Origin: Sphingobacterium sp. LZ7M1 | Lineage (GTDB): Bacteria; Bacteroidota; Bacteroidia; Sphingobacteriales; Sphingobacteriaceae | Direction of reading: 5' to 3' | DNA length: 64,000 nucleotides | NCBI RefSeq assembly: GCF_024296865.1 | Contig: NZ_CP101134.1 | Location: 1,302,001-1,366,000 of the forward strand | Shown here: positions 47,301 to 56,005 of the stretch, piece by piece | Layout of the letters: each line of letters opens with the position of its first letter | How positions within the stretch are numbered: the first letter of the stretch is position 1 | Notes under the pieces: model-generated | Told to the model about the DNA's origin: nothing | The model's database searches: none | What the model saw: the letters and a program-made list of their open reading frames with translations, nothing else | Program-made: the position numbers and the translations under genes

Positions 47301-47792
47301 GCTGCCTTTTACGACTACGGAGGCACCTTGAATAGCATTTCCAGACTCATCGCTTACCTTTCCGCTGATGCGTCTCTGTTGGGCGGATCTGTTTTCTGCC
47401 GTAGAAACTTGGTTTCCTAAGGTTGGATTTTCTGATCGACGTAGGATGATCGTGCCATCAACCAATTCCCAGGAAATAGGTTTCCCGGTAAATAGATTGG
47501 TCAAGGCCGTTTCAAGTTTTTCATCCTTGATGTCTGCATTGATCTTGGTATTTGCAATGTCTTTGCCGTTCAAGAAAAATGGAATGCCACTCTGTTTCTG
47601 AATGGATTGCATTACTTGAACCAATGGTGAGTTCTTTGCTTTTATGCTGACATGCTGTGCATAGCTGCTCGCATATACTTGAACTACACTTAGGACAGTC
47701 AATAAAAAGGTTAATTTCATGGTCAATACCCAGTGTTTTAATTTAGGTATGGCAGACCTACTGCCATAATCAAATTGTTGTATAAAAATCAT
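44301..47792 (-). CDS. SusC/RagA-family TonB-dependent transporter with STN domain
   Basis: 1163 residues from ATG 47792. After the signal peptide comes an STN domain (about 45-120; PLVQVMQSIQKQSGIPFFLNG), which marks transporters that signal through FecR and an ECF sigma factor. Then a carboxypeptidase-regulatory-like domain (RISGKVSDESGNAIQGASVV), the TonB box region EIVVVGYGTQ, the plug (NSSPLYVIDGIAGG) and the barrel ending IMFGLNLKF. It imports an unknown nutrient across the outer membrane with SusD. Confidence 0.95.
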   Translation of the reverse strand: MIFIQQFDYGSRSAIPKLKHWVLTMKLTFLLTVLSVVQVYASSYAQHVSIKAKNSPLVQVMQSIQKQSGIPFFLNGKDIANTKINADIKDEKLETALTNLFTGKPISWELVDGTIILRRSENPTLGNQVSTAENRSAQQRRISGKVSDESGNAIQGASVVVKGSNNGTSTDANGNFSLEVNGNNITLIVSYIGFLKSEVSIGNQQNINIILKEELGDLDEIVVVGYGTQKKKLTTGATIEVKGEDLEKLSTPSILEALQSQSPGVQITQSSGMPGESFKVTIRGLGTIGNSSPLYVIDGIAGGDINMLNPSDIERIDVLKDAASAAIYGARAANGVVLVTTKQGKDGKMSLHIDNYLGFQNAYKLPSLLTAKEYMTIQDERRFNEGGAPYDWANLIPKQYQQIQDGTWNGTNWMKEIHNDNAILQNTSLNLMGGNEQSKFSMGYSITNREGIIGKPVQPDFQRHTVRINSDHILLKNDEFNIIKIGENINYGYNNRSGIGIGNIYWNDVHNMLVGNPLLPAFNENGGYYDQPSKVADKWALDGAISNPMAEMVFRRGQNKAKSHSLFANAYIEVQPIKNLIFKSNFGYRMSASTYRQYTDVYNLSTTVQNAVDDISQNQSVGYNWVLENTLSYHFEPITGHQFDVVAGQSMEKSGIGEDLSVSTSNSSFPGQWDKAWVSNGQGYDGFIPTVNGVHWPMGSIASVFGRINYNYNETYMATLTLRADGSSNFAPGKRWGYFPSASVGWVVSNEDFLKGNESINFFKLRASWGQNGNASISPFQYLATIAINNKNGYYFGNNMNTLLRGAYPDILPNPDVSWETSEQINVGLDSRFVDNKLSVVFDWYKKSTVDWLVQAPVLAIYGTSAPFINGGDIVNKGFELGLNWSDRNDNFNYSIGLNGAYNKNEVVRIANSEGIIHGEENVLSQGTKEMYRAQVGFPIGYFYGFKTDGIFQNQDQIDAWRAAGKGVLPTAQPGDVAFVDANMDGAITDEDKMMIGNPHPDFSGGMNISLGYKGFDLGITAHGSFGHQIAKSYRSFADSPLQNYTTEIFERWHGEGTSNKLPRLTSGSHTNNQYISDIYIEDADFVKIQNITVGYDFSKLWNKSPFSQIRLYGTVQNLYTFTKYSGMDPEIGYGYDKSWVTGIDLGFYPQPRTIMFGLNLKF

Positions 47793-47868
47793 ATTTTTGT
47801 ACAATTAGGATTTTAAATGATTAAGGTTTACTATCAGTTTACTGTATTCTCGAGATCCTCATTTATAG

Positions 47869-47904
47869 CCGAACATTGGTGTGAGAGACCATGTTCGGTT
47901 TTTT
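47869..47904 (+). terminator. Hairpin with T-tract between fecR and susC, facing the wrong way
   Basis: CCGAACATTGGT (47869-47880) pairs with ACCATGTTCGG (47888-47898) with one bulge; TTTTTT (47899-47904) follows on the plus strand, opposite to fecR and susC. On the operon strand it is a hairpin without a T-tract. It may stop antisense transcription. Confidence 0.6.
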
Positions 47905-47964
47905 ATGATGATCACCCTAAATGGGAATTGTGTAATGGTTTCTTTTCATAATTTGTTTAGTTTA

Positions 47965-49152
47965 TTAAATGATGATTAGTTTATAAGTACTTCCTTTTTG
48001 TTTCAATTTGAATTTCACGCCACTGTTCTCAATCAAGCGAATGACCTCAGCCAAGTTTTTGTCCCGGCCGATTTCTCCATAGAAATAGGTAGCAGGGATA
48101 TTTCCTTGGTACTCCACCTGTATGTCATACCAGCGGCTCAAGCCTTTCATCACATCCCTCAACTCCGTTTCATAGAACATGAATTTATTGTTCTTCCAGG
48201 CAATAAAGCTCTCAACATCCACCGTTCTCTTGCTTAGACCACTTGCTGTATTGATCGCTTGTTGATTGGGCGTCAGGCTTACTTTGCCAGAGGCGGAATG
48301 GATATTGATGGAACCTTCTACCAAGGTAGAAATGGTTTGGGCCTCATCTGGGTATGCCGAAACATTGAATTGTGTTCCCGTTACTTCAATGGTCTGTGCA
48401 CTACTGATTACCTCAAATGGGACTCTTTTGTTGTTCTTGTTCAGCTTCGCAACTTCAAAATAACCTTCACCTTCAAGTTTTACCGTCCTTCGATTTGGCT
48501 CAAATGCCAAAGGATATTCCAATTTGGACATGGAGTTTAACCATACCTTGCTGCCATCTGGCAATACAATCTGATATTTACCTCCTTTAGGAACATTGAT
48601 CGTCGCCATGATCTTGCTGAGGTCTTTTTTATCTACAGCAAGGAGTGGGGTGCCATCAGAATATTCCAAATCCTGGTCTATTACTATCCCATCTTTGTCA
48701 CTTCGTAGGTTTATCGTCCTTCCATCAGATAACTTTAATTCTGCTTTATTGGAACCTGGTAATACGGACGATAGTTCTGCATCGATTTCTGTAAAATCAG
48801 GCGTACGATAATGATAAAAAGAATATCCTATTCCCAGCATCAGGACAATGGCGGCAGCATAATACAACCAGGTCCGTTTCTTATAACGGATAGGTTTTGC
48901 TTCGGCATTCCTGATTTTTTGTAAGGTATCGGACTTCATGTCTTCCAGCCATACTGCATGGTCTGATTGGTTTAGGTTTACCCATACCAAAGCATCCTCA
49001 AACAATTCATCATCGGTCAATAGTTTTTTGAAGAATGCTTCATGTTCTGGCTTTTCCTTTATCCATTGGTCTAATCGGACACTCTCAAGCGAACTGATAT
49101 TCCCCTCAATGTATTTTTTGATTAATGCAGCTACTTCTCTGGAAGTTTTCAT
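47965..49152 (-). CDS. FecR-family anti-sigma factor
   Basis: 395 residues from ATG 49152. Cytoplasmic N-terminus (1-85) binds sigma; one membrane segment TWLYYAAAIVLMLGIGYSFY; then the FecR domain with LPDGSKVWLNSMSKLEYPLAF and GEGYFEVAKLNKNNKRVPF, and the DUF4974 domain at the end (FYETELRDVMKGLSRWYDIQVEY). It receives the STN signal from the SusC protein encoded next. The sigma factor gene is placed at the far end of the locus (40856). Confidence 0.94.
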   Translation of the reverse strand: MKTSREVAALIKKYIEGNISSLESVRLDQWIKEKPEHEAFFKKLLTDDELFEDALVWVNLNQSDHAVWLEDMKSDTLQKIRNAEAKPIRYKKRTWLYYAAAIVLMLGIGYSFYHYRTPDFTEIDAELSSVLPGSNKAELKLSDGRTINLRSDKDGIVIDQDLEYSDGTPLLAVDKKDLSKIMATINVPKGGKYQIVLPDGSKVWLNSMSKLEYPLAFEPNRRTVKLEGEGYFEVAKLNKNNKRVPFEVISSAQTIEVTGTQFNVSAYPDEAQTISTLVEGSINIHSASGKVSLTPNQQAINTASGLSKRTVDVESFIAWKNNKFMFYETELRDVMKGLSRWYDIQVEYQGNIPATYFYGEIGRDKNLAEVIRLIENSGVKFKLKQKGSTYKLIII

Positions 49153-49244
49153 TTTGTTTATAATGGTCGTTGGAGCTAAAACGAACATCTAGGTCAAACC
49201 TTAGTAACTTTTTTAAAATATTTTTTATTTCCTCCCAGAAGCCA

Positions 49245-49252
49245 TAACTTTG
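49245..49252 (+). promoter_or_regulatory. -7 box 5 nt before the ATG of the pump-leader gene
   Basis: TAACTTTG fits the consensus; the ATG follows at 49258, the same geometry as at cutC. No clear -33 element. Confidence 0.4.
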
Positions 49253-49257
49253 CACCT

Positions 49258-49659
49258 ATGCTTAACACAACAATCGGGTTCAATCAGCAATTTCCCCTTA
49301 TCGCTAAGGTATTAGGGATAGTATTGCTGTTTGTATTAACCTCCTGTCCGATTAAGGCATCAATCAAGCAAAATCTGTATCAGGATACCAAAACTGAAAG
49401 CAGAAGCAACAAATCAGCAAAGCCTGATTCTTGGATTGACTACGAAACGGTAGATTGTAGCGTTGCGAATGAGCAAATCAAAGCTCATGATCTCGTGGTT
49501 AAAGATTTTCAAGTGCAGCCCGCTGTATTTGCTTTGTTTAGCCTTGCCTTAATCCTTTTTTCTTTCCTGCCTAGGAAAGAAGTAAAAAACTATCATTGGA
49601 ATTCCCAAAAGACAAATTCCAATGACCTATTCCTTCAATTCCGTCGATTAAACTTATAG
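49258..49659 (+). CDS. Small membrane protein preceding the RND pump
   Basis: 133 residues, hydrophobic N-terminus (IAKVLGIVLLFVLTSCPIKA; the Cys may be a lipobox), a polar middle of about 60 residues, and a second hydrophobic segment (VFALFSLALILFSFL) with a short basic tail, so a two-anchor envelope protein or a lipoprotein with one anchor. It lies 136 bp before tolC on the same strand. Small genes of this type often lead TolC-RND operons in Bacteroidota. No assigned function. Confidence 0.65.
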   Translation: MLNTTIGFNQQFPLIAKVLGIVLLFVLTSCPIKASIKQNLYQDTKTESRSNKSAKPDSWIDYETVDCSVANEQIKAHDLVVKDFQVQPAVFALFSLALILFSFLPRKEVKNYHWNSQKTNSNDLFLQFRRLNL

Positions 49660-49795
49660 AATTGCTATCCTGACATCTGTTTGTCATTCTGACAAATGTA
49701 TGTTGGCCTGGAAATGGACTGTCTTGTCCTTTCCTAAATTTTCTGTGCAGTGGCATGGCCAAGCCATTCAATCAATTCAAATTTTAATATTTAAT

Positions 49796-51151
49796 ATGGG
49801 TTTAAAATTAAATAGCCTATTGATCCTGCTGGGGATGTTTTTTGCCATGGATAGCCATGCCCAAAACCTGCAAGATCTCTGGGACAAAACAAGGAATTAT
49901 TACAAAGGATTTGAAGTTCAGAAACAACAGATCCTATTGGCAAAACAGGATAGTATTGCCCAACAGATAAAATACAAACCGCAAGTTCAAGCGCAATTCC
50001 AACAAGGCTTTAGCTCCGTAGAAGGAACTTCAGGTGCTTTTCTTCCGCTACCCGGAATTATGAATATTTCCGGTCCTAATCAATTGGATGGAGCTTCCGC
50101 CACCTTTAATCATTTCCTTTCCGGTAGTATGAACTGGGATTTGATCAACTTCGGAAGAAAAGCGCTTGACAAGGACATATCCAGTACCAAGGTTGACTAT
50201 TCCAAACTGAAAGAACAGGATTTCTCTTACAACGTCCAACAAAAGTTGAGCAGACGCTATATCGAATTCCTGTTTTTCCAGGTAATGGATGATTGGTACA
50301 AAAAACATAGCGAACGCTATCAGTCTATTTTGGAGATTACCAAAGGCCTTGCGCGTGCAGGAATTGTTCCTGGAGCAGATACCTTATTGGCTACCTCATC
50401 GCTAAAGAACGTAGAAAGTAACTTGCTTCAAATCCAAGGGAAATTAAATGGCGCCAAGATCTTGTTGAAAGAATTTACCAACGAAGAGGTAGTAAGTGTC
50501 GGAAATTCCAGTCCGGAAGCTTTTTTACAGGTAATAGGGAGTCAACAGACCAATGCGGTTGAACATCCATTGCTGATGATGAAAAAGAAAGAAGAGGAAT
50601 CATTGACCCTCTTGGAAAAAAAACAGGGAAAAGAACTTTTTCCTCGAGTGATGTTATTGGGAGGATTGGCCAATAGGAACTCAGGTATTACAGCCAATGG
50701 ATATGTGAATGCCAACTACAGTGAAATCTATAATGATTTTGCCAATAATTATTTTGTAGGTGTTGGTGTAACCTGGAATCTTCAGGATATGTTTAGATCC
50801 AAATCGGATAAGAAGCAATTCAACATAAAACTTCAGAACAATCTATATGAACAGGAACTGCTACAGAATGAAATAAGCAGCAACCTCAATCAGCTGAATG
50901 CCGAAATATCAGCGGCTGCTGAGGGCATTGAAGAATCAAATATCAGTAGACAACAGGCAGAAGATGCCTATCAGCTCTATAAGGCACGCTATGAAGGTGG
51001 ATTAATAAACCTTTCGGAGCTCTTGCAAGTTCAGGAAATCCTGCTTCAGACAGAAAGACAGAACCTGACGGCTTATTTGAATTACTGGAACCTGATGGTC
51101 AATAAAAGCTATCAACAAGCGGATTTCAGTCAGTTGTTTACTCACTTTTAA
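49796..51151 (+). CDS. TolC-family outer membrane efflux protein
   Basis: 451 residues from ATG 49796, which begins the signal peptide MGLKLNSLLILLGMFFAMDSHAQ; upstream in-frame codons are rejected because they lack one. Two TolC repeats with long helices (e.g. LLATSSLKNVESNLLQIQGK and the ARYEGGLINLSELLQVQEIL hairpin near the end) are visible. First large gene of a five-gene unit: TolC, RND pump, adaptor, TlpA-like, DsrE-like, all spaced under 20 bp. This order, with the adaptor after the pump, is less common. Confidence 0.9.
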   Translation: MGLKLNSLLILLGMFFAMDSHAQNLQDLWDKTRNYYKGFEVQKQQILLAKQDSIAQQIKYKPQVQAQFQQGFSSVEGTSGAFLPLPGIMNISGPNQLDGASATFNHFLSGSMNWDLINFGRKALDKDISSTKVDYSKLKEQDFSYNVQQKLSRRYIEFLFFQVMDDWYKKHSERYQSILEITKGLARAGIVPGADTLLATSSLKNVESNLLQIQGKLNGAKILLKEFTNEEVVSVGNSSPEAFLQVIGSQQTNAVEHPLLMMKKKEEESLTLLEKKQGKELFPRVMLLGGLANRNSGITANGYVNANYSEIYNDFANNYFVGVGVTWNLQDMFRSKSDKKQFNIKLQNNLYEQELLQNEISSNLNQLNAEISAAAEGIEESNISRQQAEDAYQLYKARYEGGLINLSELLQVQEILLQTERQNLTAYLNYWNLMVNKSYQQADFSQLFTHF

Positions 51152-51159
51152 AGAATACT

Positions 51160-54100
51160 ATGAATTTAATACGTTTTGCTTTAAGAAAACCGATCGCCAT
51201 CATCATGGTCATCTTCGCGATTGCCTATTTTTCATGGCCGGTTATCAAAAAGATTAAAGTCGATATATTTCCGGAGATCGAATCTCCAGCCATGTACATT
51301 GCCATGCCTTACGGTGGACTTTCACCGGCCTATATGGATGGCTTTATGGCCAATGAATTCCAGAAAGTACTACTCTTTGTAAACGGTGTCAAAGAGCTGG
51401 ATTTCAAAAGTGTACAGGGTCTTTCCTTAATGAAATTGACCTTCTATCCCGGAACGGATATGTCCCAGGCATCTGCAGAAATCAGTATGCAGGTTTCTAG
51501 GGCAATGGGTTTCCTGCCTTCCGGAGCGGTACCTCCCATGGTTGTACGCTTCGATGGTAGTTCACTGCCGGTTGGTCAATTGGTATTCGACTCAGATCAA
51601 CATTCGGTCACCGAACTTCAAACCATGGCAGTTACGAAAGTACGGCCAATGTTCGTGAATATCCCGGGGATAACGGCTCCTGCACCTTTCGGTGGTAATA
51701 TGCGAAGCTTGGTGGTCAATATTGATCCCCAGAAGATGAAAGCCCATGGCTTGAGTCCAGAGGAAGTGACCCTTGCTGTCACTAAAAACTCCATGCCTTC
51801 ACCCGCAGGAAATGTACGGATCGGCGATAAGAACCTGATGGCGCCTATTAATTCTATTTCCAATGGAGTGGATGAGTTTTTACAGACGCCTATTAAATCT
51901 TTGAATGGACGAACCATATTGATCGGAGACGTGGCAACCGTCATGGATGCGGCGGATCAAACCGTAGGTTATGCCATCATCAATGGAAAACGATCGGTAT
52001 ACCTACCGATTATCAAAAAGCCCGATGCATCCACTTTAGATGCGGTAGATAACCTGAAGAAAGCTTTGCCCATGTTGGAAAGCCTTCTTCCTGAAGGGGT
52101 GAAGATTACCTATGCCTTCGACCAATCTGTTTATATATCCCGGTCACTTTCCAATTTGATTTTTGAAGGTGCTTTGGGAGCCTTATTGACGGGCTTGATG
52201 GTATTTCTCTTCCTTCGAGATCCAAGGGGTGCCCTTATTGTAATCCTGACGATTCCGATTGCCATTATTACTGCTGTGATAACCCTGCATATGATGGGGC
52301 AGAGTATCAATATCATGACCCTTTCGGGATTGGCACTTTCTATCGGTATTCTCGTCGACGAGGCCACGGTGACCATTGAGAATATCCATCAGCACATGGA
52401 GCTAGGGAAGAAAAAATCACGGGCCATTCTGGATGCTCTGTTAGAAATATCAGCTCCAAAATTGCTGATCCTACTTAGTATTTTGGCAGTACTGACCCCA
52501 GCATTTATGATGGAAGGGATACCGCGAGATATGTTTATGCCATTGTCCATGGCCGTAGCCTTTGCCATGATCGCTTCTTTTATATCTTCCCAAACCTTCG
52601 TGCCCATCATGGCCAATTGGATCATGAAGACCAAGAAGCATCATGCTGGGAAATATAAACGTTCTTTTGTGGACAAAGTAGGGGTGAAATACGTATATAG
52701 ATTGCGCTCGTATTTTGCGAAATCAAAATTGATTTCCGTTCTATATGTTGCGGTAGCTCTGTTGTTAGTTTTTGGAGCCGTGAATATCTTAGGTACGGAT
52801 ATCATGCCCAAATCAGAAGGCGGTGACTTTCAAGTCAGGCTGCGCATGCCAGATGGTACCAGATTGGAGCGTACGGAAGAGGCGGTAAAATCGATGACCA
52901 AAAGTATAGTTGCCGAGTTGCCTGAAAACAGTCTGAAGATTTCATCTTCTTTTGTCGGCATGCATCCATCAGCAAATCCAATCAACCCTATTTTCTTGTT
53001 TACGAGTTCAACTGGAGAGGCTGTCATGCAATTCTCCTTGGACAAGAAGAAATTAGGGATGAAAACAGACCAGTTCAAGGAGTTTGTTCGGAACCATGTC
53101 AAGGAGAAATATCCAGAAGCAAGGATAAATTTCGAACCGATCGAACTGATGGAAAAAATTATTGGACAGGGGTCCATGACTCCGGTGGAGGTGAAAGTAA
53201 GCTCTGCGCAATTGAAGAACGCCGAAGCTTTTGCCGAAAAAATTAAAAAGGAATTGGCAAACTATCCTTTCTTAAAGGATGTGCAGCTAGCCGAACCCTT
53301 ACATTATCCAACCATTGATATCAAGATTGATCGCAGAAGGTTAGCGGAATTTGGTCTAACGGTTCAGGAAGTTTCCCGAAACTTGGCTGCAACAACTTCA
53401 TCGACCCGATTTACGGATAAGAACCTATGGGTGGATCCTAAATCAGGTTTGGTTTTCCAAGTGCAGGTTCAGGTACCTGAAAATATGATCCAGACGCTTC
53501 AAGATTTGAGGTCTATTCCGGTTAAAGCTGGCTCATCAACGCCTTTATTGGAAGATATTGCAACTATTACCGCCAATGAGGTTCCCGCACAGGTAAACCG
53601 TAGAGGACCAAATAGGTATGTGAGCATTATTGCAGACATCCATGAAAAAGACCTTGGTGCTGCCAACAAAGCGGTCAATGAATCCTTGGAAAAGGTAGGA
53701 GAGGCTCCACGCGGTACCCGAATCTGGAAAGAAGGTAACCTAACTTTATTGGAGGACACCTTGGCTGGATTACTTTCAGGACTATCCATTGCCATTGTCG
53801 TCATCTTCTTTATGATGTCGGCTTATTACCAATCTGTTCGTGTAAGTCTGGTTATCCTTTCTGTAGTTCCTGCAGTGATTGCCGGGTCTTCCATTATGAT
53901 CTGGATCTCTGGAAGTACCTTGAACCTACAATCCTATATGGGTATCATTATGTCCATCGGTGTGTCGGTTTCCAATGCGGTCTTGTTGATCAATCAAGCA
54001 GAATGGTATAGAAAGAAACTGAATCTAACAGCTTCTCGATCTGCATTATTAGCTGCCAAATCTAGGTTCCGTCCTATTCTGATGACCGCCCTGGCCATGC

Positions 54101-54315
54101 TTGCGGGAATGACGCCAATGGCATTGGGAATGGGAGATGGTGGTGAACAGGTTGCTCCATTAGGTCAAGCTGTTATTGGTGGGCTGCTTAGCTCTACTTT
54201 AACTATCTTATTGATTATTCCATTGATTTTCAGTCTTATCATGAACAAAGCATCTTATGGATCACCTTCATTGGATCCTGATGATTCAAACAGTAAATTT
54301 TATTTAGAGAAATAA
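51160..54315 (+). CDS. RND-family efflux pump (AcrB/MdtB type)
   Basis: 1051 residues with twelve membrane segments and two large periplasmic loops. TM4 motif GILVDEATVTIENI carries an acidic residue for proton relay; GxxxPRD-like FLRDPRGALIV and IGVSVSNAVLLINQAEW in TM10-11 are typical. The relay Asp-Asp pair of E. coli AcrB TM4 is replaced by Asp-Glu here. The CusA-type copper methionine triad is not apparent, so substrate could be organic rather than metal. Cotranscribed with TolC and adaptor genes. Confidence 0.93.
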   Translation: MNLIRFALRKPIAIIMVIFAIAYFSWPVIKKIKVDIFPEIESPAMYIAMPYGGLSPAYMDGFMANEFQKVLLFVNGVKELDFKSVQGLSLMKLTFYPGTDMSQASAEISMQVSRAMGFLPSGAVPPMVVRFDGSSLPVGQLVFDSDQHSVTELQTMAVTKVRPMFVNIPGITAPAPFGGNMRSLVVNIDPQKMKAHGLSPEEVTLAVTKNSMPSPAGNVRIGDKNLMAPINSISNGVDEFLQTPIKSLNGRTILIGDVATVMDAADQTVGYAIINGKRSVYLPIIKKPDASTLDAVDNLKKALPMLESLLPEGVKITYAFDQSVYISRSLSNLIFEGALGALLTGLMVFLFLRDPRGALIVILTIPIAIITAVITLHMMGQSINIMTLSGLALSIGILVDEATVTIENIHQHMELGKKKSRAILDALLEISAPKLLILLSILAVLTPAFMMEGIPRDMFMPLSMAVAFAMIASFISSQTFVPIMANWIMKTKKHHAGKYKRSFVDKVGVKYVYRLRSYFAKSKLISVLYVAVALLLVFGAVNILGTDIMPKSEGGDFQVRLRMPDGTRLERTEEAVKSMTKSIVAELPENSLKISSSFVGMHPSANPINPIFLFTSSTGEAVMQFSLDKKKLGMKTDQFKEFVRNHVKEKYPEARINFEPIELMEKIIGQGSMTPVEVKVSSAQLKNAEAFAEKIKKELANYPFLKDVQLAEPLHYPTIDIKIDRRRLAEFGLTVQEVSRNLAATTSSTRFTDKNLWVDPKSGLVFQVQVQVPENMIQTLQDLRSIPVKAGSSTPLLEDIATITANEVPAQVNRRGPNRYVSIIADIHEKDLGAANKAVNESLEKVGEAPRGTRIWKEGNLTLLEDTLAGLLSGLSIAIVVIFFMMSAYYQSVRVSLVILSVVPAVIAGSSIMIWISGSTLNLQSYMGIIMSIGVSVSNAVLLINQAEWYRKKLNLTASRSALLAAKSRFRPILMTALAMLAGMTPMALGMGDGGEQVAPLGQAVIGGLLSSTLTILLIIPLIFSLIMNKASYGSPSLDPDDSNSKFYLEK

Positions 54316-54318
54316 ACC

Positions 54319-55407
54319 ATGAAAAAACTTAGCATATTCGGACTTGTCTTATTATTAGCTGGTTGCCAGGCAAACAGCAAAGAGGCAGATACTAAAAAGG
54401 AGGGTCCATCCAATAATACGGTTTCGGTTAAGGTTACCCAACCCATCGAACAACAACCTTCGTACAGCTTGAAGTTGCCAGCTGAATTGCATCCCTATGA
54501 ATCGGTGGATGTCTTTGCAAAGATCAAAGGCTTTGTCCGAAAGATCAATGTTGATGTGGGCGATCAAGTGAGCAAAGGTCAGATCCTTGCGGTTTTGGAA
54601 GCTCCTGAAATGGATATCCAATCCACAGCGGACCGAGCTAAATCCCAGCAATTGAGTGCAAATTTCGAAGTCAGCAAAAGCCGGTTCGATCGCTTGAAAA
54701 AGGTGAAGAGCCAAAGTTCAGGCGCTGTTTCAGACCTTGAATACGAGCAAGCCTATGGTTCGATGTTGAGGGATAGCGCCGCATTGGAAGAGAGTAACTT
54801 CTCTTACAAGAAATCAAACCAAATGCGTGAGTATTTGGTCGTAAGGGCTCCATTCTCCGGTGTGATTACCCAAAGGAACTTTTCCGTAGGTGCATTGATG
54901 GGCGATACGGGAATGCCATTTTTTAAATTGGTAGATAACAATAATTTAAAGTTAAAGGTGGTCGTGCCTGAATTACATGCGCAGTCTATCTCAGACAGTA
55001 CCGTGGCAAGATTCAAGGTGCTGAGCAAACCTGATACGGTATTTACTGCCCAGTTGAAAAGGAATGCTTTGGTAATAGATCCTGTTTCTAGGTCCTTGGC
55101 CTTAGAATTTGATGTGCCGAATAAGAGCAGGGCCATGAATGGCGGTGATTATACGGATGTCCAATTAAACCTTAAGCGAAAAAGACCTACGGTATTTGTA
55201 CCCCAATCTTCTGTGGTGAATTCCCAGTCAGGAATATTTGTCCTTAAACTTGCTGATGGAAACAAGGTAGAACGCGTTCCTGTGGTTTTAGGTCAAGCTC
55301 AAGATAAGATGATGGAAGTGTTTGGTGATCTAAAACCAACAGATCAGATCATTGAAAAGGGTTCAGAAGAAATTAATTCTGGACAAATAGTTCAAATAAT
55401 AAAATAA
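54319..55407 (+). CDS. RND periplasmic adaptor (membrane fusion lipoprotein)
   Basis: 362 residues, lipoprotein Cys16 (LLLAGCQANSK). Domains: barrel-sandwich halves (KIKGFVRKINVDVGDQVSKGQILAVLEAPE and VRAPFSGVITQRNFSVGALMG), a short helical hairpin between them (about 100-165), beta-barrel and C-terminal part (TVFVPQSSVVNSQSGIFVL). It joins the RND pump to TolC. Starts 3 nt after the pump gene. Confidence 0.92.
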   Translation: MKKLSIFGLVLLLAGCQANSKEADTKKEGPSNNTVSVKVTQPIEQQPSYSLKLPAELHPYESVDVFAKIKGFVRKINVDVGDQVSKGQILAVLEAPEMDIQSTADRAKSQQLSANFEVSKSRFDRLKKVKSQSSGAVSDLEYEQAYGSMLRDSAALEESNFSYKKSNQMREYLVVRAPFSGVITQRNFSVGALMGDTGMPFFKLVDNNNLKLKVVVPELHAQSISDSTVARFKVLSKPDTVFTAQLKRNALVIDPVSRSLALEFDVPNKSRAMNGGDYTDVQLNLKRKRPTVFVPQSSVVNSQSGIFVLKLADGNKVERVPVVLGQAQDKMMEVFGDLKPTDQIIEKGSEEINSGQIVQIIK

Positions 55408-55424
55408 TCTAAGCAAATTTAAAT

Positions 55425-56000
55425 ATGAAAACGAAGCAAATGATTTTGGGAATCTCTATGTTGGCCCTATTGGCAGTTGGATGTAGTTCCGGGACTAAAA
55501 AGGAAGGTTCTGCTGATTCAACGGTTCAAGTTGATAACACGGAAGAAGTCCAAGAAGCGAAAATGGTCGGCAAACAAAATGACCTGAAAGCAAGTTTTAC
55601 CAATATCAACGGTGAAACTGTTGCATTGAGCGATCTTAAGGGAAAGGTTGTTGTCATGAACTTCTGGGCAACATGGTGTCCGCCATGCATTGCAGAAATG
55701 CCTTCCCTGCAAAAATTGCATGAGGAATTGAAATCTGAAAAGGATATCGTCTTTATGGCCATTGAAGTGGATCAGGATATTGATAAGGCGGCCAAATTTA
55801 TGGCCAAGAACAAATATACCTTGCCCTTGTACACCGTTGGGTCGGAACTCCCAGAGGAGTTAATGTCCAATTCCATTCCAATGACTGTAATCCTTGCCAA
55901 AAATGGAGACATTATCGGCAAGCAGGTCGGTATGATGGATTTCAAGTCCGAGAAACTTAAACAAGGATTAATCGATCTTACAAAAGAAAACGAAAGATAA
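55425..56000 (+). CDS. TlpA/ResA-like thioredoxin lipoprotein
   Basis: 191 residues, lipoprotein Cys20 (LLAVGCSSG). Thioredoxin fold from about residue 50 with the redox motif FWATWCPPC (Cys85, Cys88), then the conserved cis-proline loop NSIPMTVIL. Exposed to the periplasm; proteins of this type reduce disulfides, e.g. in cytochrome c maturation. Its place between an efflux adaptor gene and a DsrE-like gene suggests it has a job with the pump, perhaps thiol or persulfide handling, but this is inference. Confidence 0.92.
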   Translation: MKTKQMILGISMLALLAVGCSSGTKKEGSADSTVQVDNTEEVQEAKMVGKQNDLKASFTNINGETVALSDLKGKVVVMNFWATWCPPCIAEMPSLQKLHEELKSEKDIVFMAIEVDQDIDKAAKFMAKNKYTLPLYTVGSELPEELMSNSIPMTVILAKNGDIIGKQVGMMDFKSEKLKQGLIDLTKENER

Positions 56001-56005
56001 TATCA

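Noticed and set aside
49200..49212. AGTAAC half-site near the fecR/pump divergent promoter
   Set aside because: No partner half-site at 4 nt and no -7 box 22 nt further on, so it does not fit the four-site pattern.
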